A stretch of 64,000 nucleotides of DNA, taken from NCBI GenBank assembly GCA_024707225.1, contig JANQAE010000002.1:124001-188000 (forward strand), given 5' to 3'. This document shows, piece after piece, positions 36,471 to 45,609 of this stretch. Position numbers and translations under genes: made by a program. Every line of letters begins with the position of its first letter. The first letter of the stretch is position 1. Source of the stretch: Dokdonella sp. (lineage in GTDB: Bacteria > Pseudomonadota > Gammaproteobacteria > Xanthomonadales > Rhodanobacteraceae). Under the pieces are notes generated by a model that saw nothing but the letters and a program-made list of their open reading frames with translations, did not search any database and was not told the DNA's origin.

Positions 36471-37628
36471 ATGAAGACTCCACGCCCCGCCATCGGCACC
36501 CGCGCCATCCACGCCGGCCAGAGCCCCGACCCGTCGACCGGCGCGATCATGGTGCCGATCTACGCGACCTCCACCTATGTCCAGGACGCGCCCGGCGTCC
36601 ACAAGGGCTACGAGTACTCGCGCACGCAGAACCCGACCCGCATGGCCTACGAGCGCTGCGTGGCCGATCTGGAGAGCGGACGGCAGGGCTATGCGTTCGC
36701 CTCCGGTCTGGCCGCCGCCGCGACCGTGCTCGACCTGCTCGACAGCGGCAGCCACGTCATCGCGATGGACGATCTGTACGGCGGCAGCTACCGATTGTTC
36801 GAACGGGTCCGCCGGCGCTCGGCCGGCCTCGACTTCAGCTTCGTCGACCTGGCCGACTCGCGCGCGCTGACCGCCGCGCTCAAGCCCAACACGCGGATGC
36901 TCTGGGTCGAGACGCCGACCAATCCGATGCTCAAGCTGGTCGATCTGGATCGCGTCGCGGCGTTCGCGCGCAAGCACGGGCTGATCCTGGTCGTCGACAA
37001 CACGTTCTGCTCGCCGATCCTGCAGCGCCCGCTCGAGCACGGCGCGCACCTCGTGCTGCACTCGGCCACCAAGTATCTGAACGGCCATTCGGACATCGTC
37101 GGCGGCATCGTCGTGGCCGGCGACGATGCGGCACTGGCCGAGCAGATGGCGTTCCTGCACAACTCGGTCGGTGCGGTCGCCGGGCCGTTCGACGCGTTCC
37201 TGGCGATGCGCGGTCTGAAGACGCTGCATCTGCGGATGCGCGCCCATTGCGAGAACGCGCTGGCGCTCGCGCAGTGGCTCGAGCGGCACCCGGCGATCGA
37301 GCGGGTCATCTACCCGGGGCTCAAGTCGCATCCGCAGCACCGTCTGGCGCGCCGGCAGATGGACGGCTTCGGCGGCATCGTCACGATCGAGGTCAAGGGC
37401 GGTCTGCGCAAGGCGCAGAAGATGCTCAAGCGCTGCCACCTGTTCGCGCTGGCCGAGTCGCTCGGCGGCGTCGAGAGCCTGGTCGATCATCCGGCGATCA
37501 TGACGCACGCCTCGATCCCGCCGGCCCAGCGCAAGCGGCTGGGCATCAGCGACGGCCTGATCCGGCTGTCGGTCGGCGTGGAGGATCTGGCCGATCTGCG
37601 CGCGGAGCTGGAGGCGGCGCTGGCCTGA
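36471..37628 (+). CDS. Cystathionine gamma-synthase / gamma-lyase (Cys/Met metabolism PLP enzyme)
   Basis: 385 residues of the Cys/Met metabolism PLP-dependent family. Markers are AIHAGQSPDPSTGAIMVPIY, YEYSRTQNPTRMAYERCVA, ASGLAA, VETPTNPMLKLVDL, VVDNTFCSPILQRPLEHGAH and the PLP lysine K201 in HSATKYLNGHSD. The C-terminal ESLGGVESLVDHPAIMTHAS is typical of cystathionine gamma-synthase and lyase. Synthase (O-succinylhomoserine plus cysteine, methionine pathway) and lyase cannot be separated by eye, so no symbol is given. The ATG at 36471 has a weak AGGA site; GATACT near 36421 may be the -10. It does not overlap its neighbours. Confidence 0.92.
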   Translation: MKTPRPAIGTRAIHAGQSPDPSTGAIMVPIYATSTYVQDAPGVHKGYEYSRTQNPTRMAYERCVADLESGRQGYAFASGLAAAATVLDLLDSGSHVIAMDDLYGGSYRLFERVRRRSAGLDFSFVDLADSRALTAALKPNTRMLWVETPTNPMLKLVDLDRVAAFARKHGLILVVDNTFCSPILQRPLEHGAHLVLHSATKYLNGHSDIVGGIVVAGDDAALAEQMAFLHNSVGAVAGPFDAFLAMRGLKTLHLRMRAHCENALALAQWLERHPAIERVIYPGLKSHPQHRLARRQMDGFGGIVTIEVKGGLRKAQKMLKRCHLFALAESLGGVESLVDHPAIMTHASIPPAQRKRLGISDGLIRLSVGVEDLADLRAELEAALA

Positions 37629-37690
37629 TCGGCGCTGCGCACGAGGGGCAGGCTGTTCGAAGCCGCGAGAGTAGGGACCGTTTTTCGATC

Positions 37691-39949
37691 ATGCACGATC
37701 CGCAGATACCGTCTCGCCGGCGCGCAGCGCCGGACGAGACCACCGTCAGGGCCGACCTGCGTTTCGTGCTGATGTGCACGGCCGTCGTCGCGATGGCGTT
37801 CCTCGGTTCGATCGCCGACGTGCGCTATCTCAACCCCGACGACCGCTGGTACGCCGCGTGGGTCTGGAGCGGCTCGTGGCTGCAGATCGCCTACGACATC
37901 GCGGTCGAACACGGCCGTCTGCTCAAGCCCTCCTCGTACACGTACTTCTTTCCGTACCTGTTCGACAGCCCGCTGTACCAGGACGTCCTGCGTCTCGGAA
38001 CGACGCTGGCGACCTGCCTGATCGGTGGCTACCTGCTCGCACGCCTGTTGCGCATGCGCGAGCTGACGCCGCTCTACGCGCTGATCTTCTTCGCGCTGGC
38101 GCAGAACAGCGCCAATCTCAATCTGTTCGTGAACTACCCGTTCGCGTGGGAGTTCACCTGGGCGACCTGGCTGCTCGGCACGCTCGGACTGATCGTCGCG
38201 CTGGACCGGCGGTCGATGCGCTACGCGGTCGCCGGTACGCTGGTGATGCTGGTCGGCCTGCAGGAGGGCTTCATCGCGTATGCGTTCACGCTGCCGCTGA
38301 TCGTGCTGGCGCGGCGCGCCGGCGGCCGGCCTGCCTGGCGCTACTTGGTGCCGTATGCGGTCGGCATCGCGCTGTGGCTGGTCTGCTGGGCGATCTGGCG
38401 CTTCTACCATCCGTCCACGTACGACGGCTCGTCGATGGGCGGCATCGGCCACCCGCTGCGTGCGCTGCGCGCGCTGGTGACGCTCAGTCTCGGCGGCGCG
38501 CCGCTGGCGACGGTCTTCAACGGCGAGGTCGCGCTGACCCTGCACAGCCTGCGCGAGCACGTCACGGTCCTGTGGTTCATCAAGATGCTCGCGGTCGGCG
38601 CCGCGACGATGGTTCTGGCGCGTCTGATCCGCGAGCGGCAGCCGGCCGTGCCGATCGCGCCGCTGGCGCTCGTCGTGCTGGTGCTGGTGTTCGTGCCCAA
38701 TGCGCTGCTCAGTCTCACCAACCACTACCAGCAGTGGGTGAGCCATGGCGTCCATGCCGTCCACTACAGCCAGTTCTCGTACTACGCGTGGATCGCCCTG
38801 CTCGTGCTGGCGCTGGTCGCGCTGTTCCGCCGCTGCCGATCGCCACGCGTGGCCGCGGTCGCGGCCGCGGTGCTCTCGGTCGCCTCGTTCGTGACCGACT
38901 GGTCGAACGCGGGTTTCAATCTCGAGCAGAAGCAGTACGCCAAGCGCTGGAACACGTTCGAGCGGCTGCTGCGATCGGAGGCATTCGCCGCGATCGCGCC
39001 GGGAGCACGATTCGTGATGAACGATGCGGCGATCACCGGCTCGGCGATGGCCGATACGTTCTACTGGCGATTCGTCGCCAACGCCCGCACCGACGCGCAG
39101 GTCGCCAGCATTCAGCCGGAGGGCCGACAGGAAGCACCGACCCATTATCTCTACCTCTACGACGAGGTGCGGTCGCCGAATCAGAGCCTCCTGTTCGCCG
39201 CACTCGATGCGGCACAGGGCAGCGACCGGGCCCTGGCGCATACGGTGCGGATCTATCCCCATTCCCTCAACGATGTCCTGGAGATCAGCGCCCGCCAGCT
39301 GTGCACCGGCGACTGCCCGCAGTCGGTCACCGTCAACGGACGCGTCGCGCCGCCGCTGTTCGCCGAGACCTTCTCGGTCCTCGCGCGCGCGCTGCCCGAT
39401 GCAAACGGCGTGCCGGTCGCGACGATCCGCTCGCCGCAGCTGATCGACGTGCGCTCCGTGCGCGTGACGTTTCCGCGCATCGCGCCGGACGTCGCGGGCC
39501 TCAGTGCCGGACTCGGCGCGGGCTTCCACGGCTGGAACACCCGTGGTGAGCAGCGCTGGTCCTGGGCGGAGCGCGAGGCGCAGATCCTGATCCGCAACGA
39601 TCTGCGCCCCCTGCATGATCCCGATGCCACGATCCTCGCGCAGCGTTCCTTCGACTGGGGCCAGGCATGGAATCTCGATGTCGATCTGGTCCTGTGGGCG
39701 CCGCACGACCAGATCGTCACGGTCCTGGACGACGACGGCGCCGAGGTCGCCACGCTGGCGCTCGAGGCCGGCCGTACGATGTCGCGCAGCATCGCGCTGC
39801 GCCTGGAGCAGGCCGCCGGCTCGGCGCGGCTGACGCTGCGCAGCGATGGTCCGGCACTGCCGCCGATCGGCGAGCTGCCCCCGCCCGTATTCCAGATCCT
39901 CGATCTGGCGCTGCGCCGGTCGGTGCCGCCGCTGGATTTCGAGCCGTGA
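37691..39949 (+). CDS. Polytopic membrane protein, GT-C glycosyltransferase-like
   Basis: 752 residues. After a cytoplasmic start come about ten membrane spans (to about 410). The first outer loop contains NPDDRWYAAW, reminiscent of the acidic motif in the first loop of GT-C glycosyltransferases. The last third is soluble: a mixed region with two cysteines (RQLCTGDCPQ), then a beta domain (AGFHGWNTRGEQRWSWAERE). I cannot assign it to a named family. Its downstream neighbour shares the layout and begins in an overlapping GTGA. It probably builds or modifies a polyprenyl-linked surface glycan. Confidence 0.75.
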   Translation: MHDPQIPSRRRAAPDETTVRADLRFVLMCTAVVAMAFLGSIADVRYLNPDDRWYAAWVWSGSWLQIAYDIAVEHGRLLKPSSYTYFFPYLFDSPLYQDVLRLGTTLATCLIGGYLLARLLRMRELTPLYALIFFALAQNSANLNLFVNYPFAWEFTWATWLLGTLGLIVALDRRSMRYAVAGTLVMLVGLQEGFIAYAFTLPLIVLARRAGGRPAWRYLVPYAVGIALWLVCWAIWRFYHPSTYDGSSMGGIGHPLRALRALVTLSLGGAPLATVFNGEVALTLHSLREHVTVLWFIKMLAVGAATMVLARLIRERQPAVPIAPLALVVLVLVFVPNALLSLTNHYQQWVSHGVHAVHYSQFSYYAWIALLVLALVALFRRCRSPRVAAVAAAVLSVASFVTDWSNAGFNLEQKQYAKRWNTFERLLRSEAFAAIAPGARFVMNDAAITGSAMADTFYWRFVANARTDAQVASIQPEGRQEAPTHYLYLYDEVRSPNQSLLFAALDAAQGSDRALAHTVRIYPHSLNDVLEISARQLCTGDCPQSVTVNGRVAPPLFAETFSVLARALPDANGVPVATIRSPQLIDVRSVRVTFPRIAPDVAGLSAGLGAGFHGWNTRGEQRWSWAEREAQILIRNDLRPLHDPDATILAQRSFDWGQAWNLDVDLVLWAPHDQIVTVLDDDGAEVATLALEAGRTMSRSIALRLEQAAGSARLTLRSDGPALPPIGELPPPVFQILDLALRRSVPPLDFEP

Positions 39950-42054
39950 GCACGGCCGCGGTCGGGTCGTCGCGGGATCGCCCGCGCGCCGATGACCGGC
40001 AAGGTCTGTCGCCGGCCTGGCGTCGCGCGATGCAGCTGGCGGCCGGACTGAGTCTGGCGGTCACGCTGAGCGCCCTGCTGCTGTATGTCGGTCATTTCTT
40101 CAAGCCCGATTTCGGCAGCGACGATGCCGTCCTGAATCTGCTCGCCGAGGCGATGCACGCGCAGGGCCGGCTGCTCCCGCGCGGATGGGTGACCAACAAC
40201 GGCGATCTGATGGTGCCGTCCGGCGCACTGCTGATCGCTCCGCTGCTGACCGGGTGGCCGAACGGCTTCGGCGTGCACGCCTTCGCCAGCATCGTGCTCA
40301 GTCTCGCGCTGCTCGCGGCCGCCGGCTGGCTGCTGCGGCTCGCACGTCTGTCCTGGACCGCCGTCGCGGTCGCGCTGACGGTCCTCGCCTCGGGCTTTGC
40401 GTACCAGTTCACGATCATGGTGTTCGGCCAGACCACCTACATGTGGTGGCCGGCCGGATTCCTGGCCGGCGCGGCGCTGCTGGTCGCGCACGATCGGTCC
40501 GTTCGCTGCCCTTCGCAGGAGCGGCGGCGCCGGATCTGGCCGCTCGTCGGAGTGGCGGCATTGGTCGGCGGCATCGCGTTCGCGAATCCGGGCCGCGTCG
40601 CGGTGATGATGGTGCTGCCGCTGTACGCGTTCGAGCGCACGCTCGCGGCCGCGCGCACGGTCCGGCCGGCCGATGCCTCGTGGCTGAGGCGCCTCTCGCC
40701 CGCGAGCGCGGCCTCGCTGACGCTGATCGGCGCGTGGTGTGCCGCGCTGCTCGGCTACCGCACGGTGTTCGCTCTCGGCATCGCGTCCACGCATCACGCG
40801 GTGTCGGACCTGCGACTGACCGATTGGCCGGGTGTCCTCGAGCACGTGCGCATCTTCGCGAACGGCTGGTTCGACTATCTCGGCGGCTCCTCGCGCGGGT
40901 TCGAGCAGCGGCCCTGGGAGCCGCTGATGCGCACGCTGCGCACGCTGCTGGCAGTGGCGCTGACGTCGGTGGCCGTCCTCGAGCTGCGCGACTGGAAGCG
41001 CCATGCCGATCCGCTGCGGCGCGCGCTGCTGGTCGCGTTCTTCGCCGCGCTGCTGCCGGTGCTGGCGCTGTTCGTGCTGTTCGACCCGCTCGCGCAGCCC
41101 TCGAGCGTGAGCCTGCGCTACTTCAGCGTCGCGTTCTTCATACTCGCGATGCTCGGCGCCTGGCGGATCGACGATGCATTGGGCAGCGTCACGCGCTGCG
41201 GTGCCGGCGCGTTGATCGTCGCCTGCGTGCTGATCGCGGCGGGCACCGTCTATCGGATGATCCCGTTCGGGCAGACGTTCTGGACGACGCGCGCCTCGCC
41301 GACGATGAATCTCGCGCAGACGCTGCAGCGCGAAGGCCTGTCCTGGGGCTATGCGACCTGGTGGAACGCCGGCGCCACGACGGTGCTGTCCGATGGCGCG
41401 GTGCGCGTCCATCCGATCGCGCTGACGCCGCAGCTGCTGCACGCCTATCCGGCGATGGTCGATCGGGCCTGGTACCGCCCCGATGCGCATGTCGGCCCGA
41501 CGTTCCTGGCGCTGGCGGACGAGCAGGCGCAGCCCGAACAGCTGGCTTTTCTCGAGGCCAGGCTGGGCCCGGCGGTCCGGACGATCGACGAGGCCGGTTA
41601 CCGCATCCAGGTGTACGACCGCAACATCGCGGCCGACCTGACCTGCCTGGATCCGGCCGATCCGCTCGAGGCGGCGCTGGATGCGTCGGACTTCAGCGCT
41701 CTGCGCATCGTCTCGGCCGCGCTGGCCGAGAGGCCTGCGGGCCATCGCGGGCCTGCCGGGTTGCGCGTGCGCATCCGCAACGGCACGGCCAGAACGATCG
41801 GTTCGGCCGGCGCGCACCCCGTCACCATCGGCGTGCACCTGTCCGATGCCGACGGCCGGCCGGCCGCGTACGATTGGCTGCACGCGCCGCTCGACTGTCC
41901 GCTGGCGCCCGGCGAGGAGCGCGTCGTCGGATTCATGCTGCCCGACGCGCCGGCCGGGCCCCACCGGATCACGATCGATCTGGTGCAGGAAGGCGTCGCC
42001 TGGTTCGCCGACAAGGGCGCCGACACGATCACGCTGCCGCTGGAGACGCCATGA
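39946..42054 (+). CDS. Polytopic membrane protein, GT-C glycosyltransferase-like, second copy
   Basis: 702 residues starting at GTG 39946, which overlaps the upstream stop (GTGA). An N-terminal cytoplasmic stretch is followed by a span and the loop DFGSDDAVLNLLAEAMHAQG with an SDD acidic motif, as in GT-C enzymes, then about nine more spans. The C-terminal 230 residues are soluble and end in a beta domain (CPLAPGEERVVGFMLPDAPA, then LVQEGVAWFADKG) of a kind often found at the ends of glycosyltransferases and carbohydrate exporters. An internal ATG at 40030 is an alternative start. The adjoining methyltransferase starts in the ATGA overlap, so the three genes form an operon. Confidence 0.78.
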   Translation: MSTAAVGSSRDRPRADDRQGLSPAWRRAMQLAAGLSLAVTLSALLLYVGHFFKPDFGSDDAVLNLLAEAMHAQGRLLPRGWVTNNGDLMVPSGALLIAPLLTGWPNGFGVHAFASIVLSLALLAAAGWLLRLARLSWTAVAVALTVLASGFAYQFTIMVFGQTTYMWWPAGFLAGAALLVAHDRSVRCPSQERRRRIWPLVGVAALVGGIAFANPGRVAVMMVLPLYAFERTLAAARTVRPADASWLRRLSPASAASLTLIGAWCAALLGYRTVFALGIASTHHAVSDLRLTDWPGVLEHVRIFANGWFDYLGGSSRGFEQRPWEPLMRTLRTLLAVALTSVAVLELRDWKRHADPLRRALLVAFFAALLPVLALFVLFDPLAQPSSVSLRYFSVAFFILAMLGAWRIDDALGSVTRCGAGALIVACVLIAAGTVYRMIPFGQTFWTTRASPTMNLAQTLQREGLSWGYATWWNAGATTVLSDGAVRVHPIALTPQLLHAYPAMVDRAWYRPDAHVGPTFLALADEQAQPEQLAFLEARLGPAVRTIDEAGYRIQVYDRNIAADLTCLDPADPLEAALDASDFSALRIVSAALAERPAGHRGPAGLRVRIRNGTARTIGSAGAHPVTIGVHLSDADGRPAAYDWLHAPLDCPLAPGEERVVGFMLPDAPAGPHRITIDLVQEGVAWFADKGADTITLPLETP

Positions 42055-42764
42055 GCGACACCCCCGACAATCGCTGGGCGACCGACGCCTATCCGGACGA
42101 GTACAAGCAGGACATCGAGCGCGCGCTGGCGTTCACCGGGCTCGAGATGGACCTGTTCACGCGCGGCAAGGCCGACAGCATCGTCGACCTGCTCGAGCGT
42201 CTGCATCCGGGCGGCGCGAAGGCTGCCGATTGTCTCGACATCGGCTGCGGCATCGGCAATCTGCATCCGTTCCTGCGCACGCGCGTGAGCCGCCTGCGCG
42301 GCGCCGACATCTCGGCCGACGCGATCGCGACGGCGCGCCGGCTCAACCCGGCGATCGACTATCGCGTCCATGACGGACGGCGCCTGCCGTACGACGAGAA
42401 CACGTTCGACTTCTGCTCGACCGCCTGCGTGATGCATCACGTGCCGCCGCCGCAATGGCCGGAGTTCGTGGCCGAGGCCTGGCGCGTCACCAAGCCGGGC
42501 GGCCTGTTCGCGGTCTACGAGCACAATCCGCTCAATCCGATGACGCGCGTCGTGGTCTGCCGCTGTCCGTTCGATCACGATGCCGTCCTGCTGCGCGCCC
42601 GGCGTGTGCTCGCGCTGATGCGCCAGGCCGGTTTCGAGCCGGTGCTCCGGCAGTACCTGTTCTTCGTGCCGATCGATGCGCCGTGGGCGCGCCGCGTCGA
42701 TCGTCTGCTCGGCTGGCTGCCGATCGGTGCGCAGTACGTCGTGTGCGGTCGCAAGCCGGCCTGA
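42051..42764 (+). CDS. SAM-dependent class I methyltransferase
   Basis: A 237-residue methyltransferase of the type 11/25 group. The SAM-binding glycine motif is CLDIGCGIGNL at 61-71, followed by LRGADISADAIATARRL, YDENTFDFCSTACVMHHVPP and EAWRVTKPGGLFAVYEHNP. There is no signal or span. It starts at 42051 in an ATGA overlap with the upstream GT-C-like gene, so its substrate is probably a sugar or lipid-linked glycan made by that operon. This is inferred from context only. Confidence 0.9.
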   Translation: MSDTPDNRWATDAYPDEYKQDIERALAFTGLEMDLFTRGKADSIVDLLERLHPGGAKAADCLDIGCGIGNLHPFLRTRVSRLRGADISADAIATARRLNPAIDYRVHDGRRLPYDENTFDFCSTACVMHHVPPPQWPEFVAEAWRVTKPGGLFAVYEHNPLNPMTRVVVCRCPFDHDAVLLRARRVLALMRQAGFEPVLRQYLFFVPIDAPWARRVDRLLGWLPIGAQYVVCGRKPA

Positions 42765-42830
42765 GCGCGAGGCCGCCGATCCGCGCCGATCGGTCGCCGG
42801 GCGGTCCAGGCCCGCGGATCGAAGCGTCGG

Positions 42831-43598
42831 TCAGACCCAGGCCGCGACCATCACGCGCTTGCGGTGGACGAGCTGCTCGTAGCCGTCCGCGGGCACCGGC
42901 AGCACCTCCACGCGGCTGAAGCCGATGCGCTCGAGAATCCAGCACAGCGCCTCGACGCTCGGCACCAGGCAGATGCCGGTGGTCGAGGCTTCCGGCCCGT
43001 GCGTCTCGCCGGTCTCGTCGATGATGCCGAAGCTGCCCTTGAGCGGACGCACGAAGCGGTAGCTGCCGTAGTCGACCCAGCCGGTCAGCCCCGGCACGAC
43101 CTGGGTCTCGATCACGCACAGGCGCCGCGTCAGCGCCCGCGCGACGCGCAGGGCGCCGACCGGATTCTCCAGGTGATAGATCAGGCCGAAGCACAGCACC
43201 AGGTCGTGCACGCCGAGCTCGGCGGCGTTCAGCGCGTGGACGTCGGACAGCCGCACGTCGATCTGCGGCAGACCGAGCGCGTCGCGGATCAGGCTGGCGT
43301 CGGCGACGTGCTCGGGACGCGCGTCGATGCCGACGACGCGGCCGAAGCCACCCTGCGCGAGCTGAGCGGAGAACCAGCCCTGATGGCAGGCGAGGTCGAC
43401 CGCCGAGGAGCCGCTGCGGTCGCCGCCGAACTCGCGCGCGAGCAGAGCGTCGAGCATCTGCGAGCGCGTGTGGTGGACCGCGTCGAGCTCGCCCTGGCCG
43501 TAGGTCGGCGTGACGCGGCCGGACGGCAGGCGAAACGGGTAGAACCAGGTCTTGGCGAGGGCCTGCGCTTCGAGCGCGGCGGAGTCGGGCAGGGACAT
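42831..43598 (-). CDS. SAM-dependent methyltransferase, CmoB/DUF1698-like
   Basis: 255 residues. It begins with the lead sequence AKTWFYPFRLPSGRVTPTYG, typical of DUF1698-type methyltransferases, then SAVDLACHQGWFSAQLAQGG (SAM site), GIDARPEHVADASLIRDALG and LVLCFGLIYHLENPVGALRV. CmoB itself makes carboxymethyl-uridine in tRNA but has a longer N-terminal domain, so this is a relative, not CmoB. The start ATG 43598 has no good ribosome site. It is convergent with the glycan operon, and the NatAB-type operon lies upstream. The substrate is unknown. Confidence 0.86.
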   Translation of the reverse strand: MSLPDSAALEAQALAKTWFYPFRLPSGRVTPTYGQGELDAVHHTRSQMLDALLAREFGGDRSGSSAVDLACHQGWFSAQLAQGGFGRVVGIDARPEHVADASLIRDALGLPQIDVRLSDVHALNAAELGVHDLVLCFGLIYHLENPVGALRVARALTRRLCVIETQVVPGLTGWVDYGSYRFVRPLKGSFGIIDETGETHGPEASTTGICLVPSVEALCWILERIGFSRVEVLPVPADGYEQLVHRKRVMVAAWV

Positions 43599-43702
43599 CG
43601 GAGGAGGCGGCCGCAGGGCGCGCCAGTGTAGCCGAGGCCTGCGCTGATGGCAGCGGGGCGAGGACGGCCGGCGGCGCGGATCGCGCGCCGCCGGCCGGAC
43701 GG

Positions 43703-44878
43703 TCAGGCCGAGATCGCCAGCCGTTCGCTGCGGTAGACCCGTGCGGTCACCAGGTAGACGAGGATGGCCACCGCCGTCGTCGCGACGAAGCACAAGGCGA
43801 TCTCCGTCATCGCCACCGGATCGCCGCGCATCAGGCGCGTGATCGTGACCTGCTGGCCGACCAGCGGCACTGCGTACATCCAGGTCTGCGTCTTGAACGG
43901 GAACAGCGACATCATCAGCGTCGGGATGATCGGCACGAACATCAGCAGCGACAGATAGGTCTGCGCCTCGCGGTAGCTCTTCGCGAATGCCGCCGCCAGC
44001 GTCTGCAGCGACGCCAGCAGGAATACCAGCGGCAGCATCACGATCAGCGTCAGCAGCGCGAAGCGCGGACCGATCTGCAGGCTCATGCCGAGCTTGCCGG
44101 TCGGCAGGAACAGTGCGGCGACCGAGAAAGCGAGAATGCTCAGCACCAGCGTCGTGAACGCGAAGCTGGTCGTCGCACCGAGCTTGCCGAGCAGGATCTG
44201 CGAACGCGGCACCGGATTGGCGAACAGCGGCTCGAGCGACTGCCGCTCGCGCTCGCCGGCGGTGGTGTCGATCGCCAGCGCCATGCCGCCGATGAATGCG
44301 CCGAGGATGAAGAAGTACGGCAGCATCGCGAACATCATGCCGCCGCGTGCCTGCGCGGTGGACTGGTCGCGCGAGGCGACGACGACCGGCTTCATCAGCG
44401 TCGGCGACAGGCCGCGCGCGACCACGCGCATCGTCGCGGTGCGCTGCCCGTAGCTTTCGAGCATGCCGCGCAGCCGCGCGACCGAGCCGCTGGCGTCGCG
44501 CTGGGACTGGTCGAAGATCAGCTCGACCTGGGCCGGCTCGCCCTTGCGCCAGGCCTCGGCGTAGCTGGCCGGAATCTTCAGCACCAGATCGGCGTCCTGC
44601 TCGCGCACGGCGCGCTCCGGATCGGCCGGCGCGTCCTTGATCTGCGCGCCCTGCTGCTTGAGCGCCTCGATCAGGTTCGGTGCGTGCTCGGCGCCGATGA
44701 CCGGTACCGGCAGCGGCTTCTCGGCCTTGTCGAGCTCGCGCGAGATCACCGCGTTGATGATCAGCACGAACATCAGCGGCGCCATCAGCGGACCGGTCAG
44801 CAGCGTGTTGAGCACGGTGCGGCGGTCGCGCAGGTTCTCGCGCACTTCCTTGAGGAAGACGGTCAGGATGGATTTCAT
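43703..44878 (-). CDS. ABC-2 type transporter permease, NatB-like
   Basis: 391 residues with the NatB layout: an N-terminal span (LLTGPLMAPLMFVLIINAVI), a large extracytoplasmic domain (about 45-175), then five spans. It starts MKSILTVFLKEVRENLRDRR. NatB with NatA forms an exporter, of sodium in Bacillus, though many homologues move unknown substrates. The ATG at 44878 overlaps the ATPase stop (ATGA), so the two are co-translated. Confidence 0.9.
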   Translation of the reverse strand: MKSILTVFLKEVRENLRDRRTVLNTLLTGPLMAPLMFVLIINAVISRELDKAEKPLPVPVIGAEHAPNLIEALKQQGAQIKDAPADPERAVREQDADLVLKIPASYAEAWRKGEPAQVELIFDQSQRDASGSVARLRGMLESYGQRTATMRVVARGLSPTLMKPVVVASRDQSTAQARGGMMFAMLPYFFILGAFIGGMALAIDTTAGERERQSLEPLFANPVPRSQILLGKLGATTSFAFTTLVLSILAFSVAALFLPTGKLGMSLQIGPRFALLTLIVMLPLVFLLASLQTLAAAFAKSYREAQTYLSLLMFVPIIPTLMMSLFPFKTQTWMYAVPLVGQQVTITRLMRGDPVAMTEIALCFVATTAVAILVYLVTARVYRSERLAISA

Positions 44879-45609
44879 GCGGCGAGCCCCTCTGCGGAAC
44901 CGATGACCTTGACGAAGGCATCTTCGAGATTGTGGGTGCCGGCCTGCGCGCGCAGCGCCTCCGGCGAAGCGTCGGCGACGACACGGCCGCGTGCGATCAC
45001 GACGATGCGATCGCACAGCGCGCCGACCTCCTGCATGATGTGGCTCGAGAACAGCACGCAGCGGCCCTCGTCGCGCAGGTGGCGCAGGAAGTCGCGCATC
45101 GCGCGCGTGGCCATCACGTCCAGGCCGTTGGTCGGCTCGTCGAGGATGCAGTTCTTCGGATCGTGGATCAGCGCGCGGGCGATCGCGGTCTTGACGCGCT
45201 GGCCCTGCGAGAAGCCCTCGGTGCGGCGGTCGGCGATGTCGGCCATTTCCAGCGCCTTGATCAGCGCCTCGCGCCGTTCGGCGATCGCCGCCTCGTCCAT
45301 GCCGTGCAGGCGGCCGAAGTAGTCGATGTTCTCGCGCGAGGTCAGCCGCTTGTACAGACCGCGCGCGTCGGGCAGCACGCCCAGGCGCCGCCGCACCGCG
45401 GCCGGGTCCGCCGCGGCGTCGATGCCGTCGACCAGCACCTGGCCGCTGTCGGGCTTCATCAGCGTGTAGAGCATGCGCAGCGTCGTGGTCTTGCCGGCAC
45501 CGTTGGGGCCGAGCAGACCGGTGATCTCGCCGTCGCGTGCGGTGAACGAGACGCCGTCGACCGCCTTGACCGCGCCGAACGCCTTGTGGAGATCCTTCAG
45601 CTCGATCAT
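44875..45609 (-). CDS. ABC transporter ATPase, NatA-like
   Basis: 244 residues. Walker A is GPNGAGKTTTL, the signature is FSQGQRVKTAIAR (SQGQ variant of LSGGQ, common in NatA/ABC-2 drug exporters), Walker B is NCILDEPTNGLD, and the H-loop is SSHIMQE. It pairs with the following NatB-like permease (ATGA overlap), and its own ATG 45609 overlaps the hydrolase stop (ATGA). Three genes are therefore chained. The cargo is not evident. Confidence 0.95.
   Translation of the reverse strand: MIELKDLHKAFGAVKAVDGVSFTARDGEITGLLGPNGAGKTTTLRMLYTLMKPDSGQVLVDGIDAAADPAAVRRRLGVLPDARGLYKRLTSRENIDYFGRLHGMDEAAIAERREALIKALEMADIADRRTEGFSQGQRVKTAIARALIHDPKNCILDEPTNGLDVMATRAMRDFLRHLRDEGRCVLFSSHIMQEVGALCDRIVVIARGRVVADASPEALRAQAGTHNLEDAFVKVIGSAEGLAA

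Noticed and set aside
42765-42830. GATCCGCG / CGCGGATC inverted repeat between convergent genes
   Set aside because: The spacing is long (over 30 bases) and there is no T tract on either side; not convincing as a terminator.
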